A DNA stretch of 64,000 nt. Source: Mikania micrantha (taxonomy: Eukaryota; Streptophyta; Magnoliopsida; Asterales; Asteraceae). Shown here one piece after another: positions 47,129 to 60,003 of the stretch. Both the position numbers and the translations under genes were made by a program. Where the stretch lies: the NCBI GenBank assembly GCA_009363875.1, contig CM018692.1, forward strand, positions 136,501-200,500, read 5' to 3'. Numbering within the stretch: position 1 is the first letter of the stretch; each line of letters begins with the position of its first letter. The notes beneath the pieces are model-generated. The model saw only the letters and a list, made by a program, of their open reading frames with translations. It was not told the origin of the DNA and did not search any database.

Positions 47129-47163
47129 AATTTCGGGACGAAATTCCTAAAAGTAGGGGAGAC
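47129..47163 (+). other. B polypurine tract with hairpin
   Basis: AATTTCGGGACGAAATT (47129-47145), then AGTAGGGGAGAC directly before TGTAACATTTCG. Near-identical to E. Confidence 0.85.
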
Positions 47164-49784
47164 TGTAACATTTCGATAAATCAAGTAAGTTCGAAAGCTA
47201 ACAATAAATTCAAAATGTTAATATATGATAAAGAAAACACTTTTATTGACAAATTTATAACAATAATATTTATAATAATAATTCTTAGGTTCTAAAAGTT
47301 ATAAAATAAACTTTATAAAATAATAATAATAACAATAATAATAATAAAGCATTATCAAAATATATAAATATTTTACTTAAACAAACGTTAAGATTTTTGA
47401 TAACTTATATAAACTTTATGAATACAATTTTATGATTTCAGCTAAAACTTTATAAAGATATTATAAAATATTTTTGTATAAACCTTTATAAACAGAAGGA
47501 CTAAAACTGCCAAATATACAAACTGATATTAGAGAGATAAATGAGAGGGGTTGTTCCTGCCATTAGCCCAAACTCATCACCTTCTTCCCCATCTAACTAA
47601 ATTCATGGATACCCATTATCCATCCTTTGACCCATTCTCAACCCATCTCGTTCTACAACCATAATAACCGGATAAAACTTAACAAGTTTGAATTTTTTTC
47701 AACTACGAACATAGTGGAATGGATAACAACAAACAATTCGTTAAATTAAAGTCAAAATCATACGAAATTCGTTCCTAAAGATCCGCGGTCGACGAAGCTA
47801 TTAAAATCTATATGAACGAGCATAAAACTCAAATTAAATCAAACCACACATCTCATTAGCTTCCACGAATAATTCTGTGCACAAGAAACGCATGAAGAAG
47901 CACTTTACATCGCGAAATCGAGCCTCAAAGGTGTGGCTGAGACGAATCTGAACCACAAGTCGAAATCCAATAAATCAAACACAAAGGTTAGTAATATTTA
48001 TATCATTAGCTTCGGTTTTTGATGCTTAACAAAAGCCCCATGGTTTTCGATCCGTTCGATTGAGAGATAAATCGAATTTGATGCATTTAGGAAACTAGGG
48101 CTCGTAGATTATAAAATTGATTTGGGGATCAAAACAAATCAGTGTTTAAAACAAATTAAAACGCGAAAATCTCGTGGCTTGTAGCCTTGATCCACTGGTT
48201 AACACGCTTGTGTTTGGGAGCATTGATCACGGGTTCGAAACCCAGCCGGGCCGGGTTTTAGCCGTTTTTAACATTTTTTTTATCTTTATATTTAATAACT
48301 ATTTTTACATTCTGATTTCATCAAAATTTTTATAAACTTAAAAACTATTATTTTTACATATAAAAACAATATTCAGTTTTATTTAGTTATTTAATTTATT
48401 TATATATTTACTAACTTATTTATTTATTTATTTATTTTTATACAAAAGCTATTATGTTTAAAACTTTGTCGTTGGGATTTATTATAAATATTTTAACTAG
48501 AGTTTTATAAAAAAAAAACATAAAATTCTAATTTAAATTTTTTTTTTAAATTATGAATAACTATTATGAAATTAGTTTAATATAATTTTTTTTTTTTATA
48601 ATAACTTAGTTAGTAAAATTATACATTTAATTTTTGTAAGTTTTACTAAATTACAAGGAAAATATTTTAACAATTTTTTTTTATATATAAATAACAGTGT
48701 AATAAACTAATGTATTATTAATTTATCTTAAATTGTTTAAAAGGTAAATTATTTGGTGTAACATACGATATATAAACAAATTTTTTTTTAGAAATATATA
48801 TATTATTTTATGATGGACTATTAGTTAAAATTTAATTAATTCAAAGCATACAAATTCCAAAGGAATCATATGAGTCTATACTTATATAATTCTTTTGAAT
48901 AAACATAAATTGTAAACATTTACACATGAAATCACAATATTATAGTTGTATTAGAAATCCATAGAAATCATAAGTTATATTAGTTTATGTTTGATTTCAC
49001 AATATAGGTTGATTACATTGTGTTGGATACTAGTTGACTACATCATACTCGGCATTATTCGCAAGTTAGTTTATCAATCAATGTGAGTTTCATTTTCCCC
49101 TTTTCTTATTTTTTTGTTTGTTTACAAAACCTCGGGGGTGAAACATGTACTTTATATTATTATGCAATTCTATATGTGAACTTGTGTGAATCTATGTGCT
49201 TTATGTTTCAAACTAGCTTGATTGCAATTACTCATGGCAATAGCAATAAGTCCATCATTTAAACTCATGGCAATGGCAATAAGTCCACATACAACTACGA
49301 CAATTGATCATGCGTCACAACTAGTTGCTTAGTAGATTCTATACATGTTGAAAGACCGCTGAGATAGAATTGAAAGGTGACACCCCTAATTGTTTATCGG
49401 TTTTGTTTCCACATGAATGCCTAGTTTACCTTGTTTCATTTGAATTGCATACGATAACTTTGAAACTATTGAACTATTTATTGAGTCAAAACAATGACTC
49501 TCACCAACTTTATAGTTGACCTTTTTATTTAAACATGTTTCAGGTGGAAACGCTACTTAAGCATGAAAAGAGATTGGATTTAGTTTTATTGTTATGTTTA
49601 GAATTTGGTTGTTCGATTTAGTATTTCCTTTTATTATGTAATTGATGGTATAATGTTATTTGATTATTAAGTTGAACTTATGATAATGATTGGTTTGAAT
49701 TTATTGAAATAAACACCATGTGCTTTTGAGCAATCTACACTTCATGTACACTCCGATGATTCCGCCATTGGTCGGGGTGTTACA
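47164..49784 (+). repeat. Element B 3' LTR
   Basis: Near-identical to 41015-43636. The visible substitutions correspond to T/C at 42901 and C/A at 43569 of the 5' LTR. Confidence 0.95.
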
Positions 49785-49950
49785 TCATTCTCCCGAATGG
49801 CTCATTCTCCCGAATGGCTCATTCTCCCGAATGGCTCATTCTCTCGACTCATTCTCCCCACTCATTCTCCTGACTCATTCTCCCCACTCATTCTCCCGGC
49901 TCATTCGCCCGAATGGCTCATTCTCATGGGCCATTCGCCTGAACGGGTTT
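49785..49950 (-). repeat. CTCATTCTCCCGA minisatellite, right part
   Basis: Continuation of the array at 40800-41014 across the B insertion; starts with the TCATT duplication. An 87-codon open frame here is a repeat artefact. Confidence 0.85.
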
Positions 49951-52134
49951 TCAGCCATGGGGGAAGATGATTTCGAAGTATAGCCGTATATATACTCGTT
50001 TTGAGTGGGTTTAGGTGAGTAAACTCATTTAGAAGGTGTATGGGTCGAAAAAGATATGTTTAAAGCCGGTTAAAGCGTGGTTGTGTCGGGTGTGTAGAAA
50101 ACCCTAAAAAAACGAACCTTCTCACTAAAATTTCGAGAGTTTGAGGTGGAGATAGGACCGATCCTTTGTACTTTCGTGTAGAGGGTGTTGAGAGCTTCAA
50201 TTTGGCACCAAGAACACGTGATTTGGTCAAGTATTGAGCAAGATCTTGAGGTTTAAAGTTTGAAATTGTAGAGAGAGAGAGGAAATCCGGGTTTAGGGTT
50301 TTAGAGAGAGAGAGAGGGAAGGGGAAAATGAAGAAGAAAGCCTCATTTAGGCTTTTTTATACCCCGCGGGTGTTCGGGTTCGTTTCGGTTGTTCGGTTCT
50401 CGTATTCGTCGCGTTTCCGGAACGTTACGCGCGTATTTACGAATTTTAAATAAATAGTTTTCTCAGACTATTTTGATGAGTTTCAAAATTGTAAAACATA
50501 AAATATTATGTTTCCTTATTTTTACTGTTTCGATCGCGATTAAATCGTTAAGCTTCGATAATTCGTTTCGAACCGCAAGGATACGAGTTGTTTCACTAGT
50601 TTGATTTTTTAGTTTGGATTTTGATGTAAATTTCTAAAATATATCATTATTATCTTATTTTTATTATATTAACAATCAAGATCGTTAATTTTCATCGTTT
50701 TGTCAGAAAACGTCACTTACGCGTGTTTTCGTACAGAGCGCTAACTGTACAAATACGATCGTACGTTTCACTTTCTGATTTGGTTTTCTATTTATCAGTT
50801 ATCGTTCAGAACGTTAAACCCACATATATGTTTGTGTGAATCGTCACCCACGCAAACACACTGTCAGTTTATTGTTCGTATATGATAACGAATTATTGTT
50901 TTACATTGAACCTTCTCACAAACGGACTCAACTAAACTGCCTGTTATCACATTGTTATTATTGGATTCACCTTGCTTTCGTACTGTGTTGTCGATCATCT
51001 GATTCCTGTTATCTATGGATATCAGATCGCAACCGATAGGTTATTGTCATTTGTTTGTACACTGTTGTATTTCTTGAATTGTTGTATTTATTGCATTTAA
51101 GTTTTCAGTTAAACACTTACAACTGTTGTTTGCTTTCTGAGTTATGTTGTCACACAACTGTTTGCGCACTGTATTTACACACAGTAAATAGTGAAAGTAC
51201 ACACATTGTACGGACTTGCCGGACGATGCGGTACTGGTTGTCACAGAAATCCACGTGACAATACATGCAATTATTTCGGATGACCGAAGTCAACCACAAC
51301 GATCCACGGAATAGTGACAACCATGCAGCCGTCGCGAATGACCGGAGTCATTAGCTACAACTCATGGAATATGATAATCCATAAATATGAATATCATACA
51401 AGTAAACAAGTGTCATCCATGTGTTATCAATTCAATATGTAAACTGGTATACATGTTTCACCTCCGAGTTTAAAAAAAACAGAAGGATTTAAAAGGAGGT
51501 TATGAGAACACCTGAGTCCTTAGAATCAGTGTGTCTGTAGAATGCGCGCTCGCGTATGTCAACTCATAGACAACTCAAAAATCTGTAATTAGTGTATGTT
51601 TGTGTTCATGAGTGTACGTGTCTTAATTTAATTAAATGACCATAAGTATTTCCCTAAATCATTAGGTGTTTTGTTTAACTTAGTCTGTTTAATCTAAACT
51701 AAATTGTGACTCCCAAGATGCTTATCAATGATCATCATACTCGTTTAATTTAAACTTGTTAAGTTTAATCATTTATTATATGATGATTTTAATTAATATA
51801 GCTATGGTTTACAAGTCGTAAGGTTAATAATCTTATACACTTGTGTACCCTGTTGCGTATACCCACATACATGCTTAGCTTATTTGACCACCTTAAGTTG
51901 TTTATTAAGATCCAATTCAAGTTTTTCAGAGATCATACCCAAGTCCTTTACTATGAAAAGTTTCACACTATTCAAAATCCTATAATACAAATCTTATTTT
52001 ATTAATACAAAGGTGGTCACCATTTATATTCATGCATGTATATGGAAGCCTCATTACACCTTGTTTATCATAATTTATACCAATTTATGTAGACCCTCCC
52101 TTAGTTCACATGAAAATTTATGTTCGGAATCATC

Positions 52135-52640
52135 AGACCAGCGAACCTTTTGCTTAGTCATCCCCTAGGTTCGGCTAACTATAGAGGTTCGCCCCTAGGT
52201 TCGTTCAAGCAGGTTTTCTAGGGTTCGGCTAGGTATGGAGCAAGCTTTGGCCAAACAAAGAATAGAAGGTTCGTGGTTTTCATGGGATAGGTTCGCTGCA
52301 TGTGTTGTCCTGGGTTCGGCCCCTGTATGAAACCATAAGGTTCGGTCAGTAGGGTTTATAGCTGAGAGGTTCGTTGACTGTGAAAAGGATCGGCTCACTA
52401 GATGGTTTGGCTAACATGTGAAAGGGTTCGGCCCACTAGGGTTCGCCTAGTTGGGTTCGCCCCTCTCTGGTTCCTAGCTTCCAGCTGGTTCGTGGATGGT
52501 GCGACAGGTTCGTGACCAATCTTTCCCGCCCATGAAGGTTCGGTTGGTAGAGAAGGTTCGTTGCTAAAGGAGGGTTCGGTCAGATCAGTTTCGATGTGCA
52601 CAGGGTTCGCCCCAACCACCCACTGGTTCGGCCAGGAGCT
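52135..52640 (-). repeat. CGAACC array in family C LTR
   Basis: About thirty GGTTCG words on the plus strand (CGAACC in LTR sense), as in E and O. Small open frames here are artefacts. Confidence 0.85.
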
Positions 52641-53649
52641 GATCGCGCTCTACTGTTCTTCACCTACATCGAGTGCTACCTGTTGTAAGTTCATCCCTAC
52701 CACCTTCTACACCTTTATACCAACTCAGTTTAGGGTTTTTAAAGTGTACAAACATGTTTAACATTTAAGAGTATAATCTAGTTAATGTTTAAAGTTAGAA
52801 ACCAAAAGAAAATCTAAGATCTACCTCAAGTAGTCGACCAAGTGATGAATCTCTTCTTAGATTATTGATGTCCTCAGCTATATGGATGATTTGGAGAAAG
52901 AATCACCAAAAATGGTTGAGAATTTAAGAAAAAAATTAAGAGAGAAGGTAGAGAGAAGGAGAGTGACGAATTTGAGTGTTTTAGTGAGAGAGTAAGTTGG
53001 TAGAAATGAGAGGAAAAAGAAAGAGATATTCTTTCTTAAAGCGTGTATCATCTCCCCGTGCTCGGTCAGGTTTTTATCGTGATACAACTTATAAAATGTT
53101 TGGTTCTTCCCCAGTAAATTATATTTAAAATAAAACCCGTTTAAATAATTACGTTTCAAAATAATAAAACACTTTTAATTTGATTATTTCGTAAAAGCGA
53201 TTATATTTCGTTAATTAATTTGTTTAAATAAGACTATTTGTTCGGAATTATTTTAGGTTGTGATTCCTAATAAATATTTTTAGTTTTCATTTATTAATTT
53301 AATATCGTTAATTATTATTTGTTATCTCGTCGAACGCGTTACTTACGTACGTATTCGTAAAGATCGTCACCTTTTGCGAATCCGACGTTCATATTGCTTT
53401 TCGATTCGATTTTTCAATTTATGGAATATCGTTTCAGATTTATTACTCCTAATAATTATATTCATGTGAATCGTCACCCACGCGAATATATTATCAAGTT
53501 AATATTTCTGAAATAACATTCGTGTTTAAGTTATGTTCGTAACCTCACCGTCGCGTAATCAATTCCCATTATACTTCCATTATTTTATTAACTTTTATAT
53601 TATAAATTCCAATCTAAAACCTACTAAACCAAATCACTAACACATCCAT

Positions 53650-53740
53650 GATAGACCGAAATATGCATATGTATAGGGCATATGTAGGGGTCAGTCACAA
53701 CCGCCCCAGCCACCGTCCCACCGCTATTTCGATAAACTAT
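53650..53740 (-). other. Structured motif h9
   Basis: In sense, ATAG...TCGAAATAGC (53740-53723) pairs with GCATATTTCGGTCTAT (53666-53651), with a bulge. The core contains GCGGTGGGACGG, a nested GGGG...CCCC and GCCCTATACATA. Confidence 0.6.
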
Positions 53741-54689
53741 GACCATGTGTCCTTGACTATGTTTAGTAACCAAGCATTAACAACTCCCAACTCCCTTCCA
53801 TTCCAAACCAATAATCCATATTATCTACAATGTAACTGCGATAAACTCTCTGGTTCTATTTAGTTAGGTTACAACTAAATTTCCCATGGTTTACGCATAT
53901 AATAATATATTCTCAATGTATACCAATTATCAATAATACCATCCAATAATTCATTATCATTAAAATATTATCATATTAGGTCGTGACCGTACAATCGTAC
54001 ATGTGTACGGACAACCTGAAGTACAGTGATGTTACATTATACAACGTAACCCACATTTTACTTACAACAACGTAAACTAAAGTTCATTACAACTCATTAT
54101 ATCTTTATGACAAATGTAATTTTTAGTTGATTTTGTACACAAAATTCGTTACAAGTATGTACGTTAATGTAAACGGCCTTTTATATGATGTAAATGATGT
54201 GTTTTCAAGGTTTGTTACATTGATGTGAAAATACAGGTATCTGGAAAAAAAATATTAAAAGATTTAGTCAAGAATATAACAAAATTAAAGAAAAAAAATA
54301 AGATGAGTTTAATTGTGCAATTTTTATAAAAAAAAGTATGTGATATAAAAAGGTTATAAATATATAAAAAAAACATTAGGTAAACTTTGATTAAAAATTA
54401 GAGCTGCTTATCACGATGGATTATATTTGTACGACGTAATATTGTCAATATAAATATATATAAAGAATACGATGAAAAAATTACAAGAACTAAAATTGAA
54501 ATGATAGTAAAAACACTTATGTTGGATTGGCACCGCATATGCATATATACTAATTTTTTTAGTTTTGATAGAGAATAAATAAAGAAAAAGTAGAAAAAGA
54601 ATTTATGCAATCAATACTGTATTAAATACATATATAAGAAGGCGAATAAAAACCTATAAGTTTGAAAGTACATAATAAATTAATATGAT

Positions 54690-55405
54690 TCCTTTTGTCC
54701 CCCTTGTGTTTTCATCCAGCCATGGTTCTTAAGAATGAACTGAAAGTCAGAAACTATCTAACCATCCCAGTCATTCACCCAATTGCCCCTATCTCCTGCT
54801 ACCGATGATAGGACTGAAAGCGGCTTGACTTCCTATGATTGGAATCCAACATCCTTATGACCCGCATGCTTGCTTATGTTGTACCTCATTCCTCTTTGTT
54901 AACTCCGCTTGCCTTCTTTTTATTCATACGCACCAACTTGTTACGAAAATCGTGATAACCTCTACTCTCATGTCCTTGCTCGTCTGAAAGCTAGATTAGC
55001 CTCGATTCTTTTTCTCATTCAAAATTGTGCATGACATTTTTAACTCACATAGCTCCTAAGTGATAAAAGAAAGAAGATAAATTAGAAAAGGCCATAGCTA
55101 ATCTCATTTTCCTTCAGCTTCTGGCTTTCAGACGGGTAGCTAATTCTCTTCCTATTGCGGGAAGAAGTGAAGTAGCAGTGCAAAGTTAGTTATTCTCGGA
55201 GGGATTATGAGATTGACCGCTAGATGGCCCCGGAAGGTTCTTGATGACAACTGCATTGATTTCGCTTCCTTCTCTAACGAGCACTTTTCCCTTGCTAATA
55301 AAAAAGTCTTCCAGCTAGCCTTTTTAGGAGTATCCATACGAAAGAAGGTTCTGTCCATAAGATTGGATCAAATTTCAACGAATGTGCTCAATTCTGTTCA
55401 ATATT
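54690..55405. other. Possible organellar (mitochondrial) DNA insertion
   Basis: This ~0.7-kb block differs sharply in composition from its AT-rich surroundings. It is rich in CTTCC/GGAAG words and reads like plant mitochondrial intergenic DNA (for example GGAAGGTTCTTGATGACAAC). I recognise no organellar gene, so origin is a guess from style. Open frames at 55152-55407 have no known domain. Confidence 0.35.
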
Positions 55406-55889
55406 AAAAAAAATTAAAAAACGCTATAAAATCAATAACATTCTGAAAAAATTGATTATGTTGAAATTGATATGGTTGAATTCGATTCAATTAAAATACA
55501 GCGAGAATCAAGTTCTATTGTTGCAATTGATTTTCCCAAATTAACCGCTAAAAAATTTATGAAATTACGCTAATGCCCATTTGCAGTAAACCTTTGATTT
55601 AACTGTAATCCACAAAATATTGTTTACACTTTTTAAGGTTTTTAGCCTTTTTAGCCAAATTTGAATCTATATGTGTGTGTGTATATATATGTATCATTGG
55701 TTAATTATTACAAATTGTGTATGAAAGCGCGAAAAAACTAGATGATTATATATATTATATATTATATCGAAGGGTTGAAACGTTAATTGTCGACTGAAAT
55801 GTAATTAGCTAGGTATGTTCAAATATATTACTATATGTACGTAGCACTTTATTTACTTCAAATAATAACATGAAGATTCAAAAATCAAT

Positions 55890-56060
55890 TTTGCATACAC
55901 CCTTCATATGAGCGGGAACTCTCGGCTCTTATTGGAATCTGACCCGGGATAAACCTCAAGCTGATCATTCACCTAGTATCCTTCAAACTTGTCCTCAAAT
56001 GGATTTGATCACATGACCACTATGAAAGGGAGAGTCCTGACCATTGGGCTAAGTTTTCAG
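55890..56060 (-). mobile_element. tRNA-derived SINE candidate
   Basis: On the minus strand TAGCCCAATGG (56051-56041) fits a Pol III A box and GATCAAATCC (56010-56001) a B box, about 30 nt apart as in tRNA-derived SINEs. The body continues to about 55890. Ends and target duplications were not resolved. Confidence 0.5.
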
Positions 56061-56357
56061 GACTGATCAACATAATTATCTTTATTATCATACTTAAAAT
56101 TTCCCCTTAAGAGTAAGGCTCATAATTAATGATGGTCAACATCATAATCACGAATTCCTAAGCATCAGAATTCCTGACCTCTCAAAGCCTCTTCAATCCA
56201 TAATCATCATACACTTGAAACGAGAATACAGTCAAATCTGCTTATAGGAATGATGTCAAGAATCATTAATTATTTTACTGAATGCACATGTTTAATTTGA
56301 TCCATCTCATTATAGTAATTACTGGTTTTGTATATGTTTTAGATCTAAACTAGGAAT

Positions 56358-56880
56358 TAGGGCTGTAAACGAACACAAACGAACCATTTTCGTGTTCGTT
56401 TATTTAACTTGTTTGCGAATGATTCATGAACGCTAACCAAACAAAAATTAATGTTCGTATTCGTTTATTAAGAAATTTAACTTGTTTACGAACACAAGCG
56501 AACACAAATTATTCAAACAATAAAAATCAATATCAAGCATTAGAGATAATCATTTATATAAATATAAAGTAAAATATTATAGTATTAAACTAAAAATAGC
56601 TTAGTAATGAATTTAAACTAAAGATAAAAAATTTAAGAATATACAACATATTTAATAAGTAATTTAATAACCGAACATAAATAAACGTAAATGAACACGC
56701 GATCAAATGTTCACAAACACAAATAAACGAACACGACCTCTGTTCATGTACGATCATTTAACTAGTCGAACAAAAAAAATTTTCGTATTCGTTCATTTTT
56801 AAAACGAACGAACAAAAACGAGCTTCCAGTCGAACGGTTCATGAACGGTTCGCTGAACGTTTGGTTTATTTACAACCCTA
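56358..56880. mobile_element. Non-autonomous hAT element
   Basis: Ends TAGGGCTGTAAACGAAC and (reverse complement of the right end) TAGGGTTGTAAATAAAC. The 8-bp duplications CTAGGAAT (56350-56357) and CTATGAAT (56881-56888) have one difference. Interior rich in CGAACAC/GTTCGT words, no transposase. Confidence 0.88.
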
Positions 56881-56888
56881 CTATGAAT

Positions 56889-59052
56889 CGATCAACATAT
56901 TTATGTTAGAACTTAAATCAACTGAAAAATATATAAAATATGCAAGAAAACATATTATATTTGACTTGACTTATTTCGAAAAAAATTACTTCTAAACGTG
57001 AAGCAACTCGAATTTGTACCGACACGTACATAAATTTAAGCAAATGATAAATTAATTTTTTTTAAAGATGATTGGTGGTAATTAAACTCACAAGGACAAT
57101 ACAACGTAGATTTAGAGATAAATTATAAGCTCGAAAACCTAAAGGATGAAAACACATGCTAAGAAATTTTTGAATAAAAACTAAAGGTTTTAGCATTAAT
57201 TAAGTATTTACAGAAGAAAAGTTAAATTGGTTAGAGGGTCAAAATGTAATTAACAAAAGCAAAAAGGAAAAAGGCATTTGCTACACTAACATTACATAAA
57301 ACTTAAATGTTTCAAGATACATAAAACCTATAAGTTTTGATATAGAAGTCACGTTAAATGAGTTAGAGGGGCCTAAAAATAAAAGAAAAAAATACGGTTG
57401 CTGCGCACCCACTATATTTTAAGTAGTATACTAATGTTCAAATAAAAAGAAAGGAAACAACAAATAAGATGCATGCATGTTCTTGTTACCCAATTAACTT
57501 TTTTTAGTTATGTTTATAAACTTGATTAATTATGCAGATAATTAACCCTGAATATTGAATTAATAAAATATAAATTAAGTTATGTTTTTTAAAAGATATG
57601 GATATGCATGTGATAGTGTTGCATTGTAGTAGTTGTGCCACCAAAAGGAGTTGCACAACATCTAATATTCACCATCAACAAACATCGCTTTTTCACTAGT
57701 ATTATGAGCCACCCACATCAGACAAGGACATCTCTTTAAAAAGTTTTTTATTTTTTATTTTTTTTATAATTGAAGAATTGGATACTTACTTCAACAGTAA
57801 TTAATAATTAATTTATATAATTAATTACCTCAAAAGTTAGAACAATGTATTAACATTCTTCTTTTAGTAATGATAATATAATTAGATGAGTGTGTTAATT
57901 AAGTAGTGAATCTAGCTTCTTTTAATTACGTATTGTTAGAGGTCGGTTACTTAACTCATGGATCCTTAATTTTTCCTTGTCATAAGAATCCTTCGTAAAA
58001 AGATCCTAGTGTTTTGAGGATCTTATCAATAATGATTATTGTGTTGAAATGTCTATTATTGATATAACAGGAACACACAATCATCAAGGAGGATTATATT
58101 CTCATGTAGTATTTAATATATATTCAATATTTAATACTTCCTTTTTAGTAGCTCACCTTATGTAGAGCCGACTTCATTCAAATCTTCCCTAAGAACAGTT
58201 CTGTTGGCAAATGTGAATTGGCATACTATCGGTGACGCAACTTATACACGTCATATAGACATGTACGGGTCATATAAACATATACGAGTTGTGTATTTTC
58301 TTTTAACAATATTTTAACAAATAATTCATTTTATATTAATAATTATTTCCTGGAAAAAATATTGTGTTTTATTTATAAAATAATCCCATAAACTTATATT
58401 TTCCAAATAAACACTTATATGACAAGTAAATAATGAATTTTCTAAACATGTTATTTTAAGTTTAATAATTAAATGTAATGACTAACCTTGTTAGAAAATA
58501 CAATTGGTTATTGCAATTATTTAAAAAATTGTTAATTATGATTTTATTATCGTTTGATGATAAACAATAATCATAATAATTGATTATATATAAACTAAAA
58601 AAATATAAAACAATAACATAAAAAGGCGGTGGACTGAATACCAAAATGTGTGACGGTGAACTCATAACGAAAGAAATATATATACAAATAAGAAAAGTTT
58701 TACAATAAAAAAGACTAAGAAAACTACATACTAAATTTCTTCCCCATCAACATCAATATCAGGGTCCTATCAAGGTGGTGGACTGAATACCAAAATGTGT
58801 GGCTAGAGCGATCATGGTTTTAGACTGCCACTTAACTAAATCTCTAGATGATGTAATCATCAAGAATAATCACTAACTGTGGTATTTTCGAAAACGAGTC
58901 GACGTTCTCGAGGAGGTGGCGATTGCTGCTGGTCTGGAGGTGTAGGCTTCTCATGTCCCTAAGGCACCCCAGGAACACCTCTTTGTAAAGAAAAACAATT
59001 CCAGAGATATTAGCAACAATATGCATGCTCGTCAACAGGGACGAAGCATACT
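56889..59052. other. Intergenic, no gene recognised
   Basis: AT-rich. A 25-bp word GGTGGACTGAATACCAAAAT + GTGTG occurs twice (58628-58652 and 58777-58801). Around 58870-59000 (minus strand) one frame gives a proline-rich stretch (PTPPDQQQSPPPRERR) of unknown origin. Confidence 0.5.
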
Positions 59053-59217
59053 TAGGGCCGGCGCCCCTCCTCTTTTTTTGTCCGTAGTGTTAATTTTTTG
59101 GCCGAAAGGTTAATTTTTAGTTAAAAATATAGGTTTCACCCCCTCGCTTAAAAAATTTAACATGTATTCTGCCTTCGGTAATTTTTCACCCCCCTTTCAG
59201 AGCGCTCAAGCTCCGTC
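59053..59217 (+). repeat. Diverged dispersed repeat, copy 2
   Basis: See the copy at 2087-2260; same orientation. Confidence 0.6.
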
Positions 59218-60003
59218 ACTGTTCGTCAACATTGCGTGACCTATCCCCTTAGTTTGGGGTAACGTGCCATCATAGTTGCCTCAATATCTCCATCAAAAAT
59301 CCTCTTATGCGATCACCACTAATGTTTATCTTAAATCGTTGTTTGACTACGATAACGCCTTTGATACATCAGGTTTCCTACACCCAGCTTAGTAAATTTT
59401 CAAATGTTATGAACATCTGAAATAATCAAATATTTTGTTATATGCTTCAAACTATTATATTATACAAACATAATAACAGTTGTTATATCTGATCAATATC
59501 AAAAACTAAGTTGTTAGAAGATTCACCAACAAAATCATCCGCGATCTCAAATAGTTAAATATGAATAGAGAGAATTCTTTTAAATGAAGTGAATGATTTA
59601 TGAAAAAAATTAACTAAATTTCTCTTTGTATATAATTTTGTAGGGCATATATCCAAGAATCTTGTTTCACGTCAAATAATTGGTTCGAATATTAAGAAAT
59701 CTTGAGTCGTATCAATTAGTTAACGTATATCGGTCAATGAAAAAGGACAATAATTCGGTTTTTTATACGGGTCGTACTGGACCCACCCCTATAAGTTTAG
59801 ACTATGCAGACTGTATAACATTATATTGCCCGTACAATAACACTCAGCGATTGTAACTTTTGTCGGTTTGACTGACTTTACTATAGGGTTGTATGACCAT
59901 ATACGATTCATATAAATGACCACAATGTGATGTGTCGCAAAAGAGATGTGATGTATGAATAGTATGACACACACACACACATATATATATGTGTGTGTGT
60001 GTA

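Larger units (their letters stand above)
41015..49784 (+). mobile_element. Element B: young non-autonomous LTR retrotransposon
   Basis: LTRs 41015-43636 and 47164-49784, target duplications TCATT at 41010-41014 and 49785-49789, iMet PBS and a polypurine tract. The 3.5-kb interior has no gag or pol; its longest open frame (45352-45660) only overlaps motif h7. By eye the LTRs differ by two substitutions and a few homopolymer lengths in 2.6 kb, so transposition was recent and must have used enzymes from elsewhere. PPT and hairpin identity with E points to a Tekay-like helper. Confidence 0.94.
38623..51245 (-). mobile_element. Family A solo LTR (copy A'), interrupted by element B
   Basis: Plus-strand ends TGTCACACCTC and TGGTTGTCACA; target duplications GAAAT at 38618-38622 and 51246-51250. 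Without B it is about 3.85 kb. In sense it starts TGTGACAACCAG, has TATAAAAAA at 50361-50353, and ends in the same block as copy O (TTCCGCCCGACGGGAAA). No coding region. Confidence 0.9.
38003..54036 (-). mobile_element. Family C solo LTR, interrupted by family A and element B
   Basis: On the plus strand it begins TGTAACACCCCGACC and ends GTGATGTTACA, with target duplications TTATA at 37998-38002 and 54037-54041. The two outer pieces (38003-38622 and 51251-54036, 3.4 kb in total) contain no PBS or coding region. The end is related to the LTR of B (GGTCGGGGTGTTACA in sense). Confidence 0.88.

Noticed and set aside
49720..49983. 87-codon open frame with repeated NGSFS/SF peptides
   Set aside because: Produced by the CTCATTCTCCCGA minisatellite across the B insertion junction.
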